A DNA stretch of 64,000 bases from Gammaproteobacteria bacterium (GCA_025350055.1 JANXYK010000029.1:1-64000), one strand, 5' to 3'; counted from the stretch's first letter, positions 18,040-27,149 are shown. Notes: generated from the sequence alone by a model not told the origin. Translations and numbers: made by a program.

Positions 18040-18552
18040 ATGCGTAACCTTGCGTCGCTGACCCTGGTCCTTTCCCTGGTCCTTTCCCTGGCCTTGTCTC
18101 CGGCGCTCGCAGGCGAGGGCATGGTCATCCGCATCGCCGAGCCGCTGCAGAAAACACTGGCTGCCAGTTACGGCAGCGAGGAAGCGCAAGTGCTGCAGCA
18201 GGGGATCAGCGACAGTGTGGCACGGGCCGTAAAGCGCGCTGGCCTCGCGCCTGCGGCGCTGCCGCGCACGGAAGTGCTGCTCAGCGATGCGCGGCCCTCG
18301 CACCCAACGCACCACCAGCAGGCTGCGAATCCCAGCCTCGACCCGGTGCGCTCCATATCGCTGGGTGGCGCGACGCTCAGTGCGGTGCTGCGCGGCGCGG
18401 ACGACAAGGAGCTGGATCGCGTATCGGCCGATCACTACGCAAACAGCCTGCAGGAAGCTTCAGCGTCACTGGATACCTGGTCCGATGCGCGCCTGACGAT
18501 CGATCGCCTGGCCGACCAGCTCGTGAAGGCGTATCGACGGCAGGCGCACTGA
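18040..18552 (+). CDS. Exported hypothetical protein
   Basis: A 170-residue protein with a clear signal peptide (MRNLASLTLVLSLVLSLALS, cleavage likely after PALA). GGAG at 18030-18033 places the start at the ATG at 18040. The signal region contains two tandem 12-bp copies of CCTGGTCCTTTC (18063-18086), giving LVLSLVLSL; slippage could change the length of the hydrophobic core. The mature part is helical and polar, without cysteines or a motif I recognise. It follows the PIN toxin by 23 bp and converges with the GH13_23 gene. Function unknown. Confidence 0.6.
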   Translation: MRNLASLTLVLSLVLSLALSPALAGEGMVIRIAEPLQKTLAASYGSEEAQVLQQGISDSVARAVKRAGLAPAALPRTEVLLSDARPSHPTHHQQAANPSLDPVRSISLGGATLSAVLRGADDKELDRVSADHYANSLQEASASLDTWSDARLTIDRLADQLVKAYRRQAH

Positions 18553-18584
18553 GCAGCACGCGCGCTGAACGGCACGCGCGGGGT

Positions 18585-20246
18585 TTAGCTCAGTCGCAGG
18601 TACAGCACGCCGTGCGGTGGCAGCGTGAGCCGCGCGCCTTCGAGTCTGCCCTCGGGCAGGCCATGTCCCGATTGCACCTGACCCGACATCACGCGGGGCA
18701 GATCGCCAACCGCATTCTGTGACGACAGATTGAAAGCCACGAGCAGCCGCTCGTCACCGTAGTTGCGCGTGAAGGCTAGCACCGCATCGCTGCTCAGCAG
18801 GAATTCGATCGTGCCCCACAGCAGCGCCGGATGTTGCCTGCGCCAGCGCAGCAGGCGACGAAAGGCCTGCAACGTCGAGGTCGCTGCGTGCTCCTGCACT
18901 TCCACTGCCTGCTGCAGATGTTGCGCCGGCAACGGCAGCCAGGGCTTGCCACTCGTGAATCCACCGCGCTCGCCAGTGGTCCAGGGCATGGGTGTGCGAC
19001 AGCCGTCGCGCCCCTTGAACGCGGGCCAGAAGGCGATGCCGTAAGGATCGCGCAGCGACTCGAAGGGCACCTGCGCTTCGCGCAGCCCCAGCTCTTCGCC
19101 CTGGTAGATGCAGACCGCGCCGCGCAGCGAGCACACCAGTGCGCTCAATTGCGTCGCCAGGTGCGCGGGTGCATGGGCTTCGCCCCAGCGACTCGCGACG
19201 CGTTCGACATCGTGATTGGAAATTGCCCAGCAGGGCCAGGCCGCGCTCGAGGCGGCTAGTGCGCCCTCGACGGTGCTGCGGATGTGCGCCGGCGCATGAT
19301 CGGCGCCCAGCAACTCGAAGCTGTAGCCCATGTGCAGGCGGCCAGGGCGCGTGTACTCGGCAATGGTCGCGTTGGAATTTTCGGCCGAGATCTCGCCGAG
19401 CGTCACGCGGCCGGGGTAGCGGTCGATCAGCGCGCGCAGCTCTTCGATGAAGGGCAGGTTCTCAGGACGCGTGTTGTCGTACACGTGGTACTGGTACGCG
19501 TAAGGGTTGTCGGCACGAAAGCCGCGACCGCTGCGTTGTTCCGCCGGCTTGGGCGGATTGTCGCGCAGCTGCCCGTCGTGGAAACAGAAGTTGATGGCGT
19601 CGAGCCGCATGCCATCCACGCCGCGCTCCAGCCAGAAGCGCACGTTTTCGAGCACGGCACGCCGCACCGCCGGGCTGTGGAAACTGAGGTCCGGCTGCTC
19701 CGACAGAAAATTGTGCAGGTAGTACTGCGAGCGGCGCGGCTCCCACTTCCAGGCGCCGCCGCCGAAGATCGACAGCCAGTTGTTGGGCGGGCCGCCATCG
19801 GGGCGCGGATCGGCCCACACGTACCAGTCGGCGCGCGGATTGTCGCGGCTCTGTCGGCTTTCCTTGAACCACTCGTGCTCGTTCGAGGTATGGCTCAACA
19901 CTTGGTCGATCATGATCTTCAGACCCAGCGCGTGGGCCTTGGCGAGCAGCCGGTCGAAATCAGCCAGCGTGCCGAACAGCGGATCGACGGCGCAGTAGTC
20001 GGCGATGTCGTAACCGAAGTCGGCCATCGGTGACTTGAAGAACGGCGAGATCCACACGGCCTCGACGCCCAGGCTCGCCACATAGTCGAGCCGCTCGATG
20101 ATCCCCGGCAGATCGCCGACGCCATCGCCATTGGTATCGAGGAAGCTGCGCGGATAGATCTGGTAGATCACCGCGCCATGCCACCAGGCATGCGCTGGCG
20201 CCACCGCCGCCCGTCGCGATTCTTCGACCGCTATGTCCTTGCTCAA
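18585..20246 (-). CDS. Alpha-glucosidase, GH13_23-like
   Basis: A 553-residue enzyme without an evident signal peptide, similar in layout to the Xanthomonas XgtA and Halomonas HaG alpha-glucosidases that hydrolyse or transglucosylate maltose and sucrose-type substrates. Catalytic residues are D216 in GMRLDAINF, E285 in VTLGEISAEN and D346 in AISNHDVERV. YQIYPRSFLDTNGDGVGDL near residue 28 is the classic opening barrel motif. The start is a TTG with AGAGG upstream. It is divergent from the exported GH13 gene, with a palindromic GCATACGTATTCAT element between them, implying shared LacI control. It probably finishes degradation of imported maltodextrins. Confidence 0.92.
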   Translation of the reverse strand: MSKDIAVEESRRAAVAPAHAWWHGAVIYQIYPRSFLDTNGDGVGDLPGIIERLDYVASLGVEAVWISPFFKSPMADFGYDIADYCAVDPLFGTLADFDRLLAKAHALGLKIMIDQVLSHTSNEHEWFKESRQSRDNPRADWYVWADPRPDGGPPNNWLSIFGGGAWKWEPRRSQYYLHNFLSEQPDLSFHSPAVRRAVLENVRFWLERGVDGMRLDAINFCFHDGQLRDNPPKPAEQRSGRGFRADNPYAYQYHVYDNTRPENLPFIEELRALIDRYPGRVTLGEISAENSNATIAEYTRPGRLHMGYSFELLGADHAPAHIRSTVEGALAASSAAWPCWAISNHDVERVASRWGEAHAPAHLATQLSALVCSLRGAVCIYQGEELGLREAQVPFESLRDPYGIAFWPAFKGRDGCRTPMPWTTGERGGFTSGKPWLPLPAQHLQQAVEVQEHAATSTLQAFRRLLRWRRQHPALLWGTIEFLLSSDAVLAFTRNYGDERLLVAFNLSSQNAVGDLPRVMSGQVQSGHGLPEGRLEGARLTLPPHGVLYLRLS

Positions 20247-20309
20247 GAGCGACCTCTGATCAGTTCGTCTGGAAAGCTTAACCGCTGTTCCGCGCCGCCC
20301 GTCGGCAAC

Positions 20310-20323
20310 GCATACGTATTCAT
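20310..20323. promoter_or_regulatory. LacI-type operator (type B) between divergent GH13 genes
   Basis: GCATACGTATTCAT at 20310-20323 is an exact 14-base match, on the opposite strand, to the core of the palindrome upstream of receptor 1 (22486-22503). Both centre on TACGTA. It lies in the 151-bp intergenic region of the two divergent GH13 genes, 63 bp and 74 bp from their starts, so it can serve both directions. Confidence 0.6.
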
Positions 20324-20397
20324 TCGCAGCGCCGCGCCACCTGCGTCTATGTTCGAAAAAGTGAGGCGTAGCCCTTAAGACGCGCCAAGGGGATCAG

Positions 20398-21786
20398 ATG
20401 TTGCAACATTTTCGCCGCGTGGCGCGCACGCTCGTGCCCGCGCTCCTGCTGGCTGCCTCCAGCGGCATTGCCGTCGCGGCTGGCGCCACGCATGACTATT
20501 CAAAGGACAGCGCCCGCAGCAGCCCGGCCTGGGTGCACGATGGCGTGGTCTACGAGATCTTTCCGCGCGACTTCTCGGCGCGCGGTGACTTTGCGGGTGT
20601 CACCGTGCAGCTCGATCGCCTGCAGCAGCTGGGCGTCAGCATCCTGTGGCTGATGCCGATCCATCCACTCGGCAAGCTCAAATCCAAGGGTACGCTCGGC
20701 AGTCCGTATGCGGTGCGTGATTACTACGGCATCAACAGCGACTACGGCAGTGCCGACGACCTGCATCGCCTTTTCAATGAGGCGCACAAGCGTGGCCTCA
20801 AGGTGATCATCGACATCGTCGCCAACCACACGGCCTGGGATTCGAACCTGATGGCGCATCCGGCGTATTACACCCACGATGCCAAGGGCAACATCATCCC
20901 GCCCGACCCCGACTGGACCGACGTCGCCGACCTGAATTACGACAATCCCGAGCTGCGCCAGTACATGACCGGCATGCTGGTGCACTGGCTCAAGGATTTC
21001 GATCTCGACGGCTTCCGCTGCGACTACGCCGCGGGCGTGCCCACTGATTTCTGGGAACCCGCACGCGCGGCGCTCACGAAGACCAAGCCCGATATCTTCA
21101 TGCTCGCGGAAGCCGACTCGCCCGAACTCCTGGTGAAGGCTTTCGATGCGGACTACGCCTGGTCGTTCTATCACGCACTCTCTGATGTGCTGCAGAACGG
21201 CAAGCCCGCATCTGCAATTATCGATAACTGGCGCGCGAGCGCCGCGCAGTACCCGCACGGCGCGCTGCGCCTGCGCTTCACGGACAATCACGACCAGCGC
21301 CGCGCCATCGCGCGCTTCGGCGAGGCGGCGACGCTCGCAGCCAATGCACTGATGTTCACGCTCGATGGTGTGCCGCTGCTCTACCAGGGCATGGAAGTGG
21401 GCGACACCGCGGAATCCACCGCGCCCGCGCTGTTCGAGAAGCTGCCGGTGTTCTGGCAGGGCGATGCGATACGACCGCAGTATCCGCCGTTCTTTCACGA
21501 CCTCATCGCGCTGCGCAAGGCGCACAGCGCGTTGCGTGGTGGCGAAGTGCAATGGCTGCACAACAGCGACGAAAATCGCGTGCTCACGTACGCGCGCCGC
21601 GACGCGAGTGAGTCGCTGGTGATCGCGATCAACCTGTCGACGGCGCCGTTTGCCGGCGTTGTCATGGCCGGCGAGGGGCGCTACCAAGACATCACGCCGG
21701 GCCACGCAGCCACGGCTGCCAGCCTGCCCTCCGTGGCGCTGGGCGCCTGGGAATACCGTGTGTATTGGCGCATCACGACGCAATGA
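20398..21786 (+). CDS. Exported GH13 alpha-amylase-family enzyme
   Basis: A 462-residue alpha-glucan hydrolase with a signal peptide (hydrophobic run to about residue 27, AVAAGA cleavage region), so probably periplasmic. GH13 catalytic residues are D209 in DGFRCDYAAG, E238 in FMLAEADSPE and D299 in FTDNHDQRR. VYEIFPRDFSARGDF near residue 51 opens the barrel, and a short C-terminal beta domain follows. GGGGATCAG precedes the ATG. It overlaps the DUF6445 gene by ATGA and precedes TonB receptor 1, which suggests that it cleaves maltodextrins brought in by that receptor. Exact product pattern is unknown. Confidence 0.9.
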   Translation: MLQHFRRVARTLVPALLLAASSGIAVAAGATHDYSKDSARSSPAWVHDGVVYEIFPRDFSARGDFAGVTVQLDRLQQLGVSILWLMPIHPLGKLKSKGTLGSPYAVRDYYGINSDYGSADDLHRLFNEAHKRGLKVIIDIVANHTAWDSNLMAHPAYYTHDAKGNIIPPDPDWTDVADLNYDNPELRQYMTGMLVHWLKDFDLDGFRCDYAAGVPTDFWEPARAALTKTKPDIFMLAEADSPELLVKAFDADYAWSFYHALSDVLQNGKPASAIIDNWRASAAQYPHGALRLRFTDNHDQRRAIARFGEAATLAANALMFTLDGVPLLYQGMEVGDTAESTAPALFEKLPVFWQGDAIRPQYPPFFHDLIALRKAHSALRGGEVQWLHNSDENRVLTYARRDASESLVIAINLSTAPFAGVVMAGEGRYQDITPGHAATAASLPSVALGAWEYRVYWRITTQ

Positions 21787-22457
21787 CCGCGGTGCAGCTG
21801 CACTACGTCGGCCGCGAGCGCCAGCCAGTGCTCGTGATCGACGACTTCGTGCCCGATCCGCGCGCGCTGATCGACGAGGCGGCGCAACTTCAATACACCA
21901 CGATCGGTCCGCACTACCCGGGCATACGAGCCGGCGTGCCAGCCGCCCGTGTGCGCGCCTTCCTGGCGCCGATCGTCGACCTGCTGTGCAGCAGCTTCGA
22001 GTGTGGTTCGCAGTTGCAGGTGCTCGAGGCCTATTACTCGCTGGTGACCACGCGGCCCGGCGAGTTGCGACCGATCCAGCGGCTGCCGCACTTCGATGGG
22101 CTGGAGCGCGAGCGCCTGGCGCTGCTGCACTTCATCAGCAGCGATCGCAGCAGCGGCACGGCCTTCTACCGGCACCGATCGACGGGCTTCGAGAGTGTGG
22201 ATGCAGTGCGTTATCCGCAGTTCAGCGCGGCATTGACAGGCGAAGCGGCCAAGCACGGACTGCCGGACCCGGCCTATATCAGCGGCGATACACCGATGTA
22301 CGAGCAGATCGCGAGCTTCGATGGCGCCTTCAATCGCGCGCTGGTGTACCGCGGCCACGTACTGCACTGCGCCCTGCTGCCGGGGGGGCTTTCTTACTCA
22401 TCCGACCCGCGTGTAGGGCGGCTGACGGTGAACACTTTCCTGACAGGCGTGGCATGA
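21783..22457 (+). CDS. DUF6445-type protein, predicted Fe(II)/2-oxoglutarate oxygenase fold (1)
   Basis: A 224-residue cytoplasmic protein whose start overlaps the GH13 stop. I recognise it as the family often found beside TonB receptors and halogenase-like genes. It shows a double-stranded beta-helix pattern: H103-x-D105 in LPHFDG, the strand ALLHFISS followed by SSGTAFYRH, a distal H195 in RGHVLHCALL and R213 in GRLTVNTFL. The second copy at 43548 has H117-x-D119, H212 and R230; the His-to-Arg distance is 18 in both. This layout matches Fe(II)/2-oxoglutarate oxygenases, so an oxygenase role is inferred, not shown. The substrate is unknown. It belongs to a unit with the exported GH13 enzyme and lies upstream of receptor 1. 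Confidence 0.7.
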   Translation: MTAVQLHYVGRERQPVLVIDDFVPDPRALIDEAAQLQYTTIGPHYPGIRAGVPAARVRAFLAPIVDLLCSSFECGSQLQVLEAYYSLVTTRPGELRPIQRLPHFDGLERERLALLHFISSDRSSGTAFYRHRSTGFESVDAVRYPQFSAALTGEAAKHGLPDPAYISGDTPMYEQIASFDGAFNRALVYRGHVLHCALLPGGLSYSSDPRVGRLTVNTFLTGVA

Positions 22458-22485
22458 GAGCTGTGTCCGGCGCGCAACAGGCTGG

Positions 22486-22503
22486 TATGAATACGTATGC
22501 ATA
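22486..22503. promoter_or_regulatory. LacI-type operator (type B) upstream of TonB receptor 1
   Basis: TATGAATACGTATGCATA at 22486-22503 is an 18-bp palindrome with one mismatched pair, centred on TACGTA. It sits immediately upstream of the candidate -35 at 22508 and matches 14 consecutive bases of the element at 20310-20323 in inverted orientation. Confidence 0.65.
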
Positions 22504-22507
22504 AGCA

Positions 22508-22535
22508 TTGGCAAAGGGCGGCTGATCGCTAAGAT
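22508..22535 (+). promoter_or_regulatory. Candidate promoter of TonB receptor 1
   Basis: TTGGCA (22508-22513) and TAAGAT (22530-22535) are spaced by 16 bp, just downstream of the type-B operator. This leaves an untranslated leader of about 100 bases before the GTG at 22639. Confidence 0.45.
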
Positions 22536-22638
22536 TGCGACTGCCGGATATTTACAACACTTCCCTGGGGGGAAGGGCCGCCGCAAGTCTATGGGGAGAC
22601 TGCGACGCGCCGACCAAACATTCTAAGGAGACGCCTAG

Positions 22639-25494
22639 GTGAAGACCTTCAAGACGGCCTATTGCACGCAGCCGGCCACGCGCCGCGCCCTGTTTGCGGT
22701 GAGTTCCACGGCCACGGGCTGTGCAGTGCTGCTGATGGCAGCGACCAGCGCGGCACGCGCGGCCGATCAGTCCGCGGCAGCGGCAGAATCGAGCGCGCCC
22801 ATCGAAGAGATTGTCGTAACCGGTATCCGCAAGAGCATCGAGGATTCCATCGCGGCTAAGAAGAACAGTTCTTCAATTGTCGAAGTGGTGTCCGCCGAAG
22901 ACATCGGCAAGTTGCCCGACAGCTCGATTGCCGAGTCGATCGCGCGCCTGCCGGGCCTCGCTGCGCAGCGCACCGCCGGCCGTGCACAGACGCTGTCGAT
23001 CCGCGGCCTCGGTCCCGACTACACCGTCACGACCTTCAACGGTCGCGAGCAGCCCTCGACCAGCGACAGCCGTTCAGTCGAATTCGATCAATACCCGTCC
23101 GAGCTCGTGAGCCAGGTCAAGATTTTCAAGACGCCAGACGCGGGCATGTCATACCAGGGCATTGCCGGCACGGCCGACATCGAAACCGTGAAGCCGCTGG
23201 CCTATGGTCACCGTGCGCGTTCGATCTCCTACAAGTATGAGAAGGATGGACAGAAGGCCAACGTGCCGTTGCAGTCGAATGCCGGCAACCGCGCCAGCGC
23301 GACCTACATCGATCAGTTCATGGATAACAAGGTAGGCGTGGCCTTGGGCGTGGCTTACAACAAGTCGCCGTACCAGGAGCAGGCGCGCGAATCCTGGGGC
23401 TACGCCGATGGTCCCGGCGGCACCAAGATCGTGGGCGGCACCAAGGACGGCATCCAGTCATCATTTTTTCAGCGCACGGCGTTCCTGGGCGTGTTCGAAT
23501 TCCGGCCCAATGACCGGCTGCACTCGACCCTCGATGGCTACCATTCCAATTTCAAGGAAGTTCAGAACATCCGGCGCATGGAATATCCGCTGCAGTGGGG
23601 CAGCGGTACGCTCACCAATCCAGGGCCGGTTGTCGATAACCGCATCACCTCGGGCACCTACACCAATGTGCCGTTCGTCGTCATCGAAAACTACAACAAC
23701 GAGACTCACGCCAAGGTGGATGCCTATGGCCTGCAGACCGATTTCAAGCTGACCGACGACTGGACTCTGAACAACGACATCAGCTACTCGAAGGCCCACC
23801 GCAACAAACTGCGACTGGAATCAACGGCGGGCGATGGCTCATTGGACGCCGGTTCGCCGCTGGCCCCGACCACGCAGACCAACACGTTCACGACCGACGA
23901 AAACGGTGTCACGATACCAACCATCACCGGCGACTACAGCAGCTACAACACGACCTTCCTGGCCGATCCGGGCGGCTGGGCTGGTGGGAATGTCACGCAC
24001 AGCTCCCGCGCCGGTTTCTGGGACGACCAGGCCGTCGACGACGAGATCAAGTCCATCAAGCTGGCTGTGAGCAGCAAATTCGAGACCCGATTCCTGAGTG
24101 GCATGTCGATTGGCGTCAATTACGCGGATCGCAGCAAGACCAAGTACCGCCAGCAGAATGCGCTGTATATGCCGGGCGATCCCACTGCCGGGCCTTACCT
24201 GTTGGCTGTGCCCGATGCCTACCGCCACGGGGTACTGGACACCAGCTTCTTTGGCAATCCCAACGGGATGATCAACTACGACGCGCTGGCGATGTTCCAC
24301 GGCGGATTCTTCAACGTGATCGATGCCCGCCAGGACCCTCACGCCGATGGCGGTACGTGGTTTGCCGAAATTACCGCCAGCTGGCGCGTGACTGAAAAAC
24401 TGACGACGCCCTTTATCAAGTTTGACATCGACAGCCACCTCGGCGGCCACGCGCTGACGGGAAACTTTGGCGTGCAGGCGCAGCGGGCGGAACAGACCGC
24501 GTACCTGAACGCGATCAATGGCACGCAGGTGTCGCAGGTGACGGACGGCGCCACTTACACCGAAGTGCTGCCCAGCATGAACCTCAGTCTCGCCGTGGCA
24601 GAGGACATGAAGCTGCGCTTCGCCGCGGCGACCACTGTGTCGCGGCCGCGCATGGACGATATGGCCGGCGGCGCGAGCTACTCGGTCACCAACGACACCA
24701 CGCTGCCGATGTCGTACAACGGCCAGCTGTTCTATTGGCAGCGCAACAGCGGCGGCAATCCGCGGTTGAAGCCCTGGAAAGCCAATGCCTTTGACCTGTC
24801 GCTGGAAAGGTACTTTTCCAACAACAAGGGCTATGTCTCCGCTTCGGTGTACTACAAGCAGTTGAAGCGCTTCCTGTTCCAGGATGTGCAGATTGTCAGT
24901 TTTGACGGCGCGCTGCTGCCTGATCAGGTCAATCCCGGTGATCCGACGGTTGCCTACACCCTGGCCAACGACCATCGCCTGGGCACGGCGGCTACGTTCA
25001 TCAATGGACGCGGTGGCTACATCAGGGGCATGGAACTGACGGGCTCCTTCCCCGGCTCCATGCTCGCCAGCGCACTGAACGGATTCGGCTTGATTGTCAG
25101 CGCGTCCTGGAGCGCTTCGTCGGTCAGTCCGCACGGTTCATCCATGCCGATTCCCGGCCTGTCACCGCGGGTCATCAACTCCACCCTGTTCTTCGAGAAG
25201 TACGGCTTCTCGGCCCGGATCAGCAGTCGCTATCGCGGCGGCTTCCAGGGCCAGGTGCCGACCTTCGACGGGTCGATCCAGGACCGCAACGTGAAAGATG
25301 AATCTCTGCTCGACGCGCAGGTCGGGTACGAGTTCCGGGACGGTGCGATGAAGGGGCTGGCCCTGAACCTCGCGGGTACCAACCTGACCGATACCCCCTT
25401 CGTGCAGTGGAACGTGGGTGATCCCCAGAATCTCAACCAGAAGTACTCAAAGTACGGCGCTGTCTACACGGCCACGATCAGCTACAAGTTCTAG
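22639..25494 (+). CDS. TonB-dependent receptor 1 (Xanthomonas/Caulobacter maltodextrin-type)
   Basis: A 951-residue outer-membrane transporter. The GTG start has AAGGAG about 9 bases upstream, then a signal peptide (to about residue 42, SAARAAD). The TonB box is EEIVVTGIRKSIEDSIAAKK, the typical opening of the TonB-Xanth-Caul receptor subfamily that includes Caulobacter MalA. The plug shows SIAESIARLPGLAAQR and SIRGLGPDYTVTTFNGREQP; the C-terminus ends TATISYKF, with the aromatic terminal residue of outer-membrane beta-barrels. The mature part seems free of cysteine, unlike receptors 2 and 3. With an exported GH13 enzyme upstream and a shared operator, maltodextrin is the most likely cargo. 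A strong stem-loop follows its stop and separates it from the halogenase gene. Confidence 0.94.
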   Translation: MKTFKTAYCTQPATRRALFAVSSTATGCAVLLMAATSAARAADQSAAAAESSAPIEEIVVTGIRKSIEDSIAAKKNSSSIVEVVSAEDIGKLPDSSIAESIARLPGLAAQRTAGRAQTLSIRGLGPDYTVTTFNGREQPSTSDSRSVEFDQYPSELVSQVKIFKTPDAGMSYQGIAGTADIETVKPLAYGHRARSISYKYEKDGQKANVPLQSNAGNRASATYIDQFMDNKVGVALGVAYNKSPYQEQARESWGYADGPGGTKIVGGTKDGIQSSFFQRTAFLGVFEFRPNDRLHSTLDGYHSNFKEVQNIRRMEYPLQWGSGTLTNPGPVVDNRITSGTYTNVPFVVIENYNNETHAKVDAYGLQTDFKLTDDWTLNNDISYSKAHRNKLRLESTAGDGSLDAGSPLAPTTQTNTFTTDENGVTIPTITGDYSSYNTTFLADPGGWAGGNVTHSSRAGFWDDQAVDDEIKSIKLAVSSKFETRFLSGMSIGVNYADRSKTKYRQQNALYMPGDPTAGPYLLAVPDAYRHGVLDTSFFGNPNGMINYDALAMFHGGFFNVIDARQDPHADGGTWFAEITASWRVTEKLTTPFIKFDIDSHLGGHALTGNFGVQAQRAEQTAYLNAINGTQVSQVTDGATYTEVLPSMNLSLAVAEDMKLRFAAATTVSRPRMDDMAGGASYSVTNDTTLPMSYNGQLFYWQRNSGGNPRLKPWKANAFDLSLERYFSNNKGYVSASVYYKQLKRFLFQDVQIVSFDGALLPDQVNPGDPTVAYTLANDHRLGTAATFINGRGGYIRGMELTGSFPGSMLASALNGFGLIVSASWSASSVSPHGSSMPIPGLSPRVINSTLFFEKYGFSARISSRYRGGFQGQVPTFDGSIQDRNVKDESLLDAQVGYEFRDGAMKGLALNLAGTNLTDTPFVQWNVGDPQNLNQKYSKYGAVYTATISYKF

Positions 25495-25518
25495 GCCAGG
25501 CCGCGACGCAGTAACATC

Positions 25519-25555
25519 ACACCTGCCGGCAGCGATGCCGGCAGGTGTTTTTTTT
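25519..25555 (+). terminator. Rho-independent terminator after receptor 1
   Basis: A 12-bp perfect stem (ACACCTGCCGGC against GCCGGCAGGTGT, loop AGCGAT) is followed by eight T residues ending at 25555. The Shine-Dalgarno GGAG of the downstream halogenase starts directly after the T run, so the halogenase is transcribed by readthrough or from an unseen promoter. Confidence 0.88.
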
Positions 25556-25565
25556 GGAGTAGCCC

Positions 25566-27098
25566 ATGCCTGGCGTCGAGATCAAATCGGTAGTGATCGT
25601 GGGTGGCGGCACCGCGGGCTGGATGTGCGCCGCCGCGCTTGCCAAGGTGATGGGGCCGCGCCTGTCGATCACCGTAGTGGAATCGGATGAGATCGGCATC
25701 GTCGGCGTCGGCGAGGCGACGATTCCCGCGATCAACCTGTTCAACCAGATGCTGCGTCTCGACGAAGACGACTTCCTGCGCAACACGCACGGCACCTTCA
25801 AGCTGGGCATCGAGTTCGCCAACTGGTATGAACGCGGCCATTCCTACATGCATTCCTTTGGCACGGTCGGCAAGGACCTGGCCTACATCCCGTTCCACCA
25901 CTACTGGCTGCATGAACACCTGTTGGGGCGCGGTGGCTCGCTGTGGGACTACAGCCTCGACTACCAGGCCGCGCGCCAGAACCGCTTCACGCGCATGGCG
26001 CAGATCGAGGGCACGCCGCTCCCGGGTATCACTTATGCCTTTCATTTCGATGCCTCGCTGTATGCGGCCTACCTGCGCCGCTACGCGCAGCAACAGGGCG
26101 TACGCCGCGTCGAGGGCATGGTGGTCGAGGTGCTGCTCGATCCCGCCAGTGGCGACGTGCAAAAGCTCCGTCTGAAAGACGGCCGCGAGCTCAGCGGCGA
26201 GCTGTATGTGGATTGCTCCGGTTTCAGGGGCCTCTTGATCGAGCAGGCGCTGACGACCGGCTACGAGGACTGGACGCGCTGGCTGCCTTGCGATCGGGCG
26301 CTGGCCGTGCCCAGCGAGCGTGTCAGTCCGCTGACGCCCTATACGCGCTCCACCGCGCAGGATGCGGGCTGGCAGTGGCGCATCCCCTTGCAGCATCGCA
26401 CCGGTAACGGCCACGTGTATTCATCGGCGCACATGAGCGATGAGCAGGCGCACGAGCGGCTGCTGCAGAACCTCGATTCGAAGCCGCTCGCCGAGGCGCG
26501 GCCGATCCGCTTCACGACCGGGCGGCGGCGGCTGCTGTGGAACCGGAACGTCGTGAGCATGGGGCTGGCCAGCGGTTTCCTCGAGCCGCTGGAATCGACG
26601 GCGATTCACCTGATCCAGATGACGATCCACCGCCTGGTGCTGCTGTTCCCCGATCGCGGCGACAACTCGCGCCGGCGCGATGAGTTCAACCAGAGCTCTG
26701 CGGCCGAATACGAGTACCTGCGCGATTTCATCATCCTGCATTACTACGCCAACAACCGCGTGGGCGAGCCTTTCTGGGACGACTGCCGCCACATGTCGGT
26801 GCCCGATTCACTGACCCATAAGATCGAGCTGTTCCGCGAAACCGGTGGCATCTTCGTAGCGGCGCAGGATCTGTTCCAGTTGCCCAGCTGGCTGCAGGTG
26901 ATGTGGGGCCAGGGCATCAAGCCGCGCGCCGCGCATCCCTTCGTCGAGACGGTGTCGCCGCAGGATCGCGCCGACTACCTCAAGGGCATCCGTGACCTGA
27001 TGGCGGATGCGGCGCGCAAGCTCCCGCTGCATGAGGAGTTCATCAATGGCCATTGCCGCTCGAGCGCGGCCGTGACGCCGGCGGCGCGCGCGGGCTGA
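25566..27098 (+). CDS. Flavin-dependent (tryptophan-type) halogenase-like protein 1
   Basis: A 510-residue FAD protein. GGGTAGWM at residues 13-20 is the flavin-binding motif, WQWRIP at 269-274 is the halogenase WxWxIP signature, and the catalytic pair is K79 in GTFKLGIEF and E343 in FLEPLES, equivalent to PrnA K79/E346. All four copies in the window keep these residues. It is near the BrvH and Xanthomonas halogenases that act on free indoles in vitro; the natural substrate is unknown. It begins 10 bp after the terminator behind receptor 1 and converges with halogenase 2. A partner flavin reductase is not visible. Halogenation of a nutrient-derived or signalling aromatic is inference. Confidence 0.9.
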   Translation: MPGVEIKSVVIVGGGTAGWMCAAALAKVMGPRLSITVVESDEIGIVGVGEATIPAINLFNQMLRLDEDDFLRNTHGTFKLGIEFANWYERGHSYMHSFGTVGKDLAYIPFHHYWLHEHLLGRGGSLWDYSLDYQAARQNRFTRMAQIEGTPLPGITYAFHFDASLYAAYLRRYAQQQGVRRVEGMVVEVLLDPASGDVQKLRLKDGRELSGELYVDCSGFRGLLIEQALTTGYEDWTRWLPCDRALAVPSERVSPLTPYTRSTAQDAGWQWRIPLQHRTGNGHVYSSAHMSDEQAHERLLQNLDSKPLAEARPIRFTTGRRRLLWNRNVVSMGLASGFLEPLESTAIHLIQMTIHRLVLLFPDRGDNSRRRDEFNQSSAAEYEYLRDFIILHYYANNRVGEPFWDDCRHMSVPDSLTHKIELFRETGGIFVAAQDLFQLPSWLQVMWGQGIKPRAAHPFVETVSPQDRADYLKGIRDLMADAARKLPLHEEFINGHCRSSAAVTPAARAG

Positions 27099-27149
27099 GT
27101 TGCGGCGCGACCAGGCTCACTGGTTTGACGCGCCGATCAGGCGCGATGC

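Noticed and set aside
18550-18596. CTGAGC and GCTCAG inverted pair between the exported protein and the GH13_23 gene, as a terminator.
   Set aside because: The arms are only 6 bp with a loop of over 30 bases and no T run; probably chance.
25800-25812. The halogenase-like proteins seemed to have Glu in place of the catalytic lysine in TFKLGIEF.
   Set aside because: Counting the PrnA sequence from memory puts K79 at the first lysine (GAFKAAIKF), which all four copies keep; only the second lysine is replaced.
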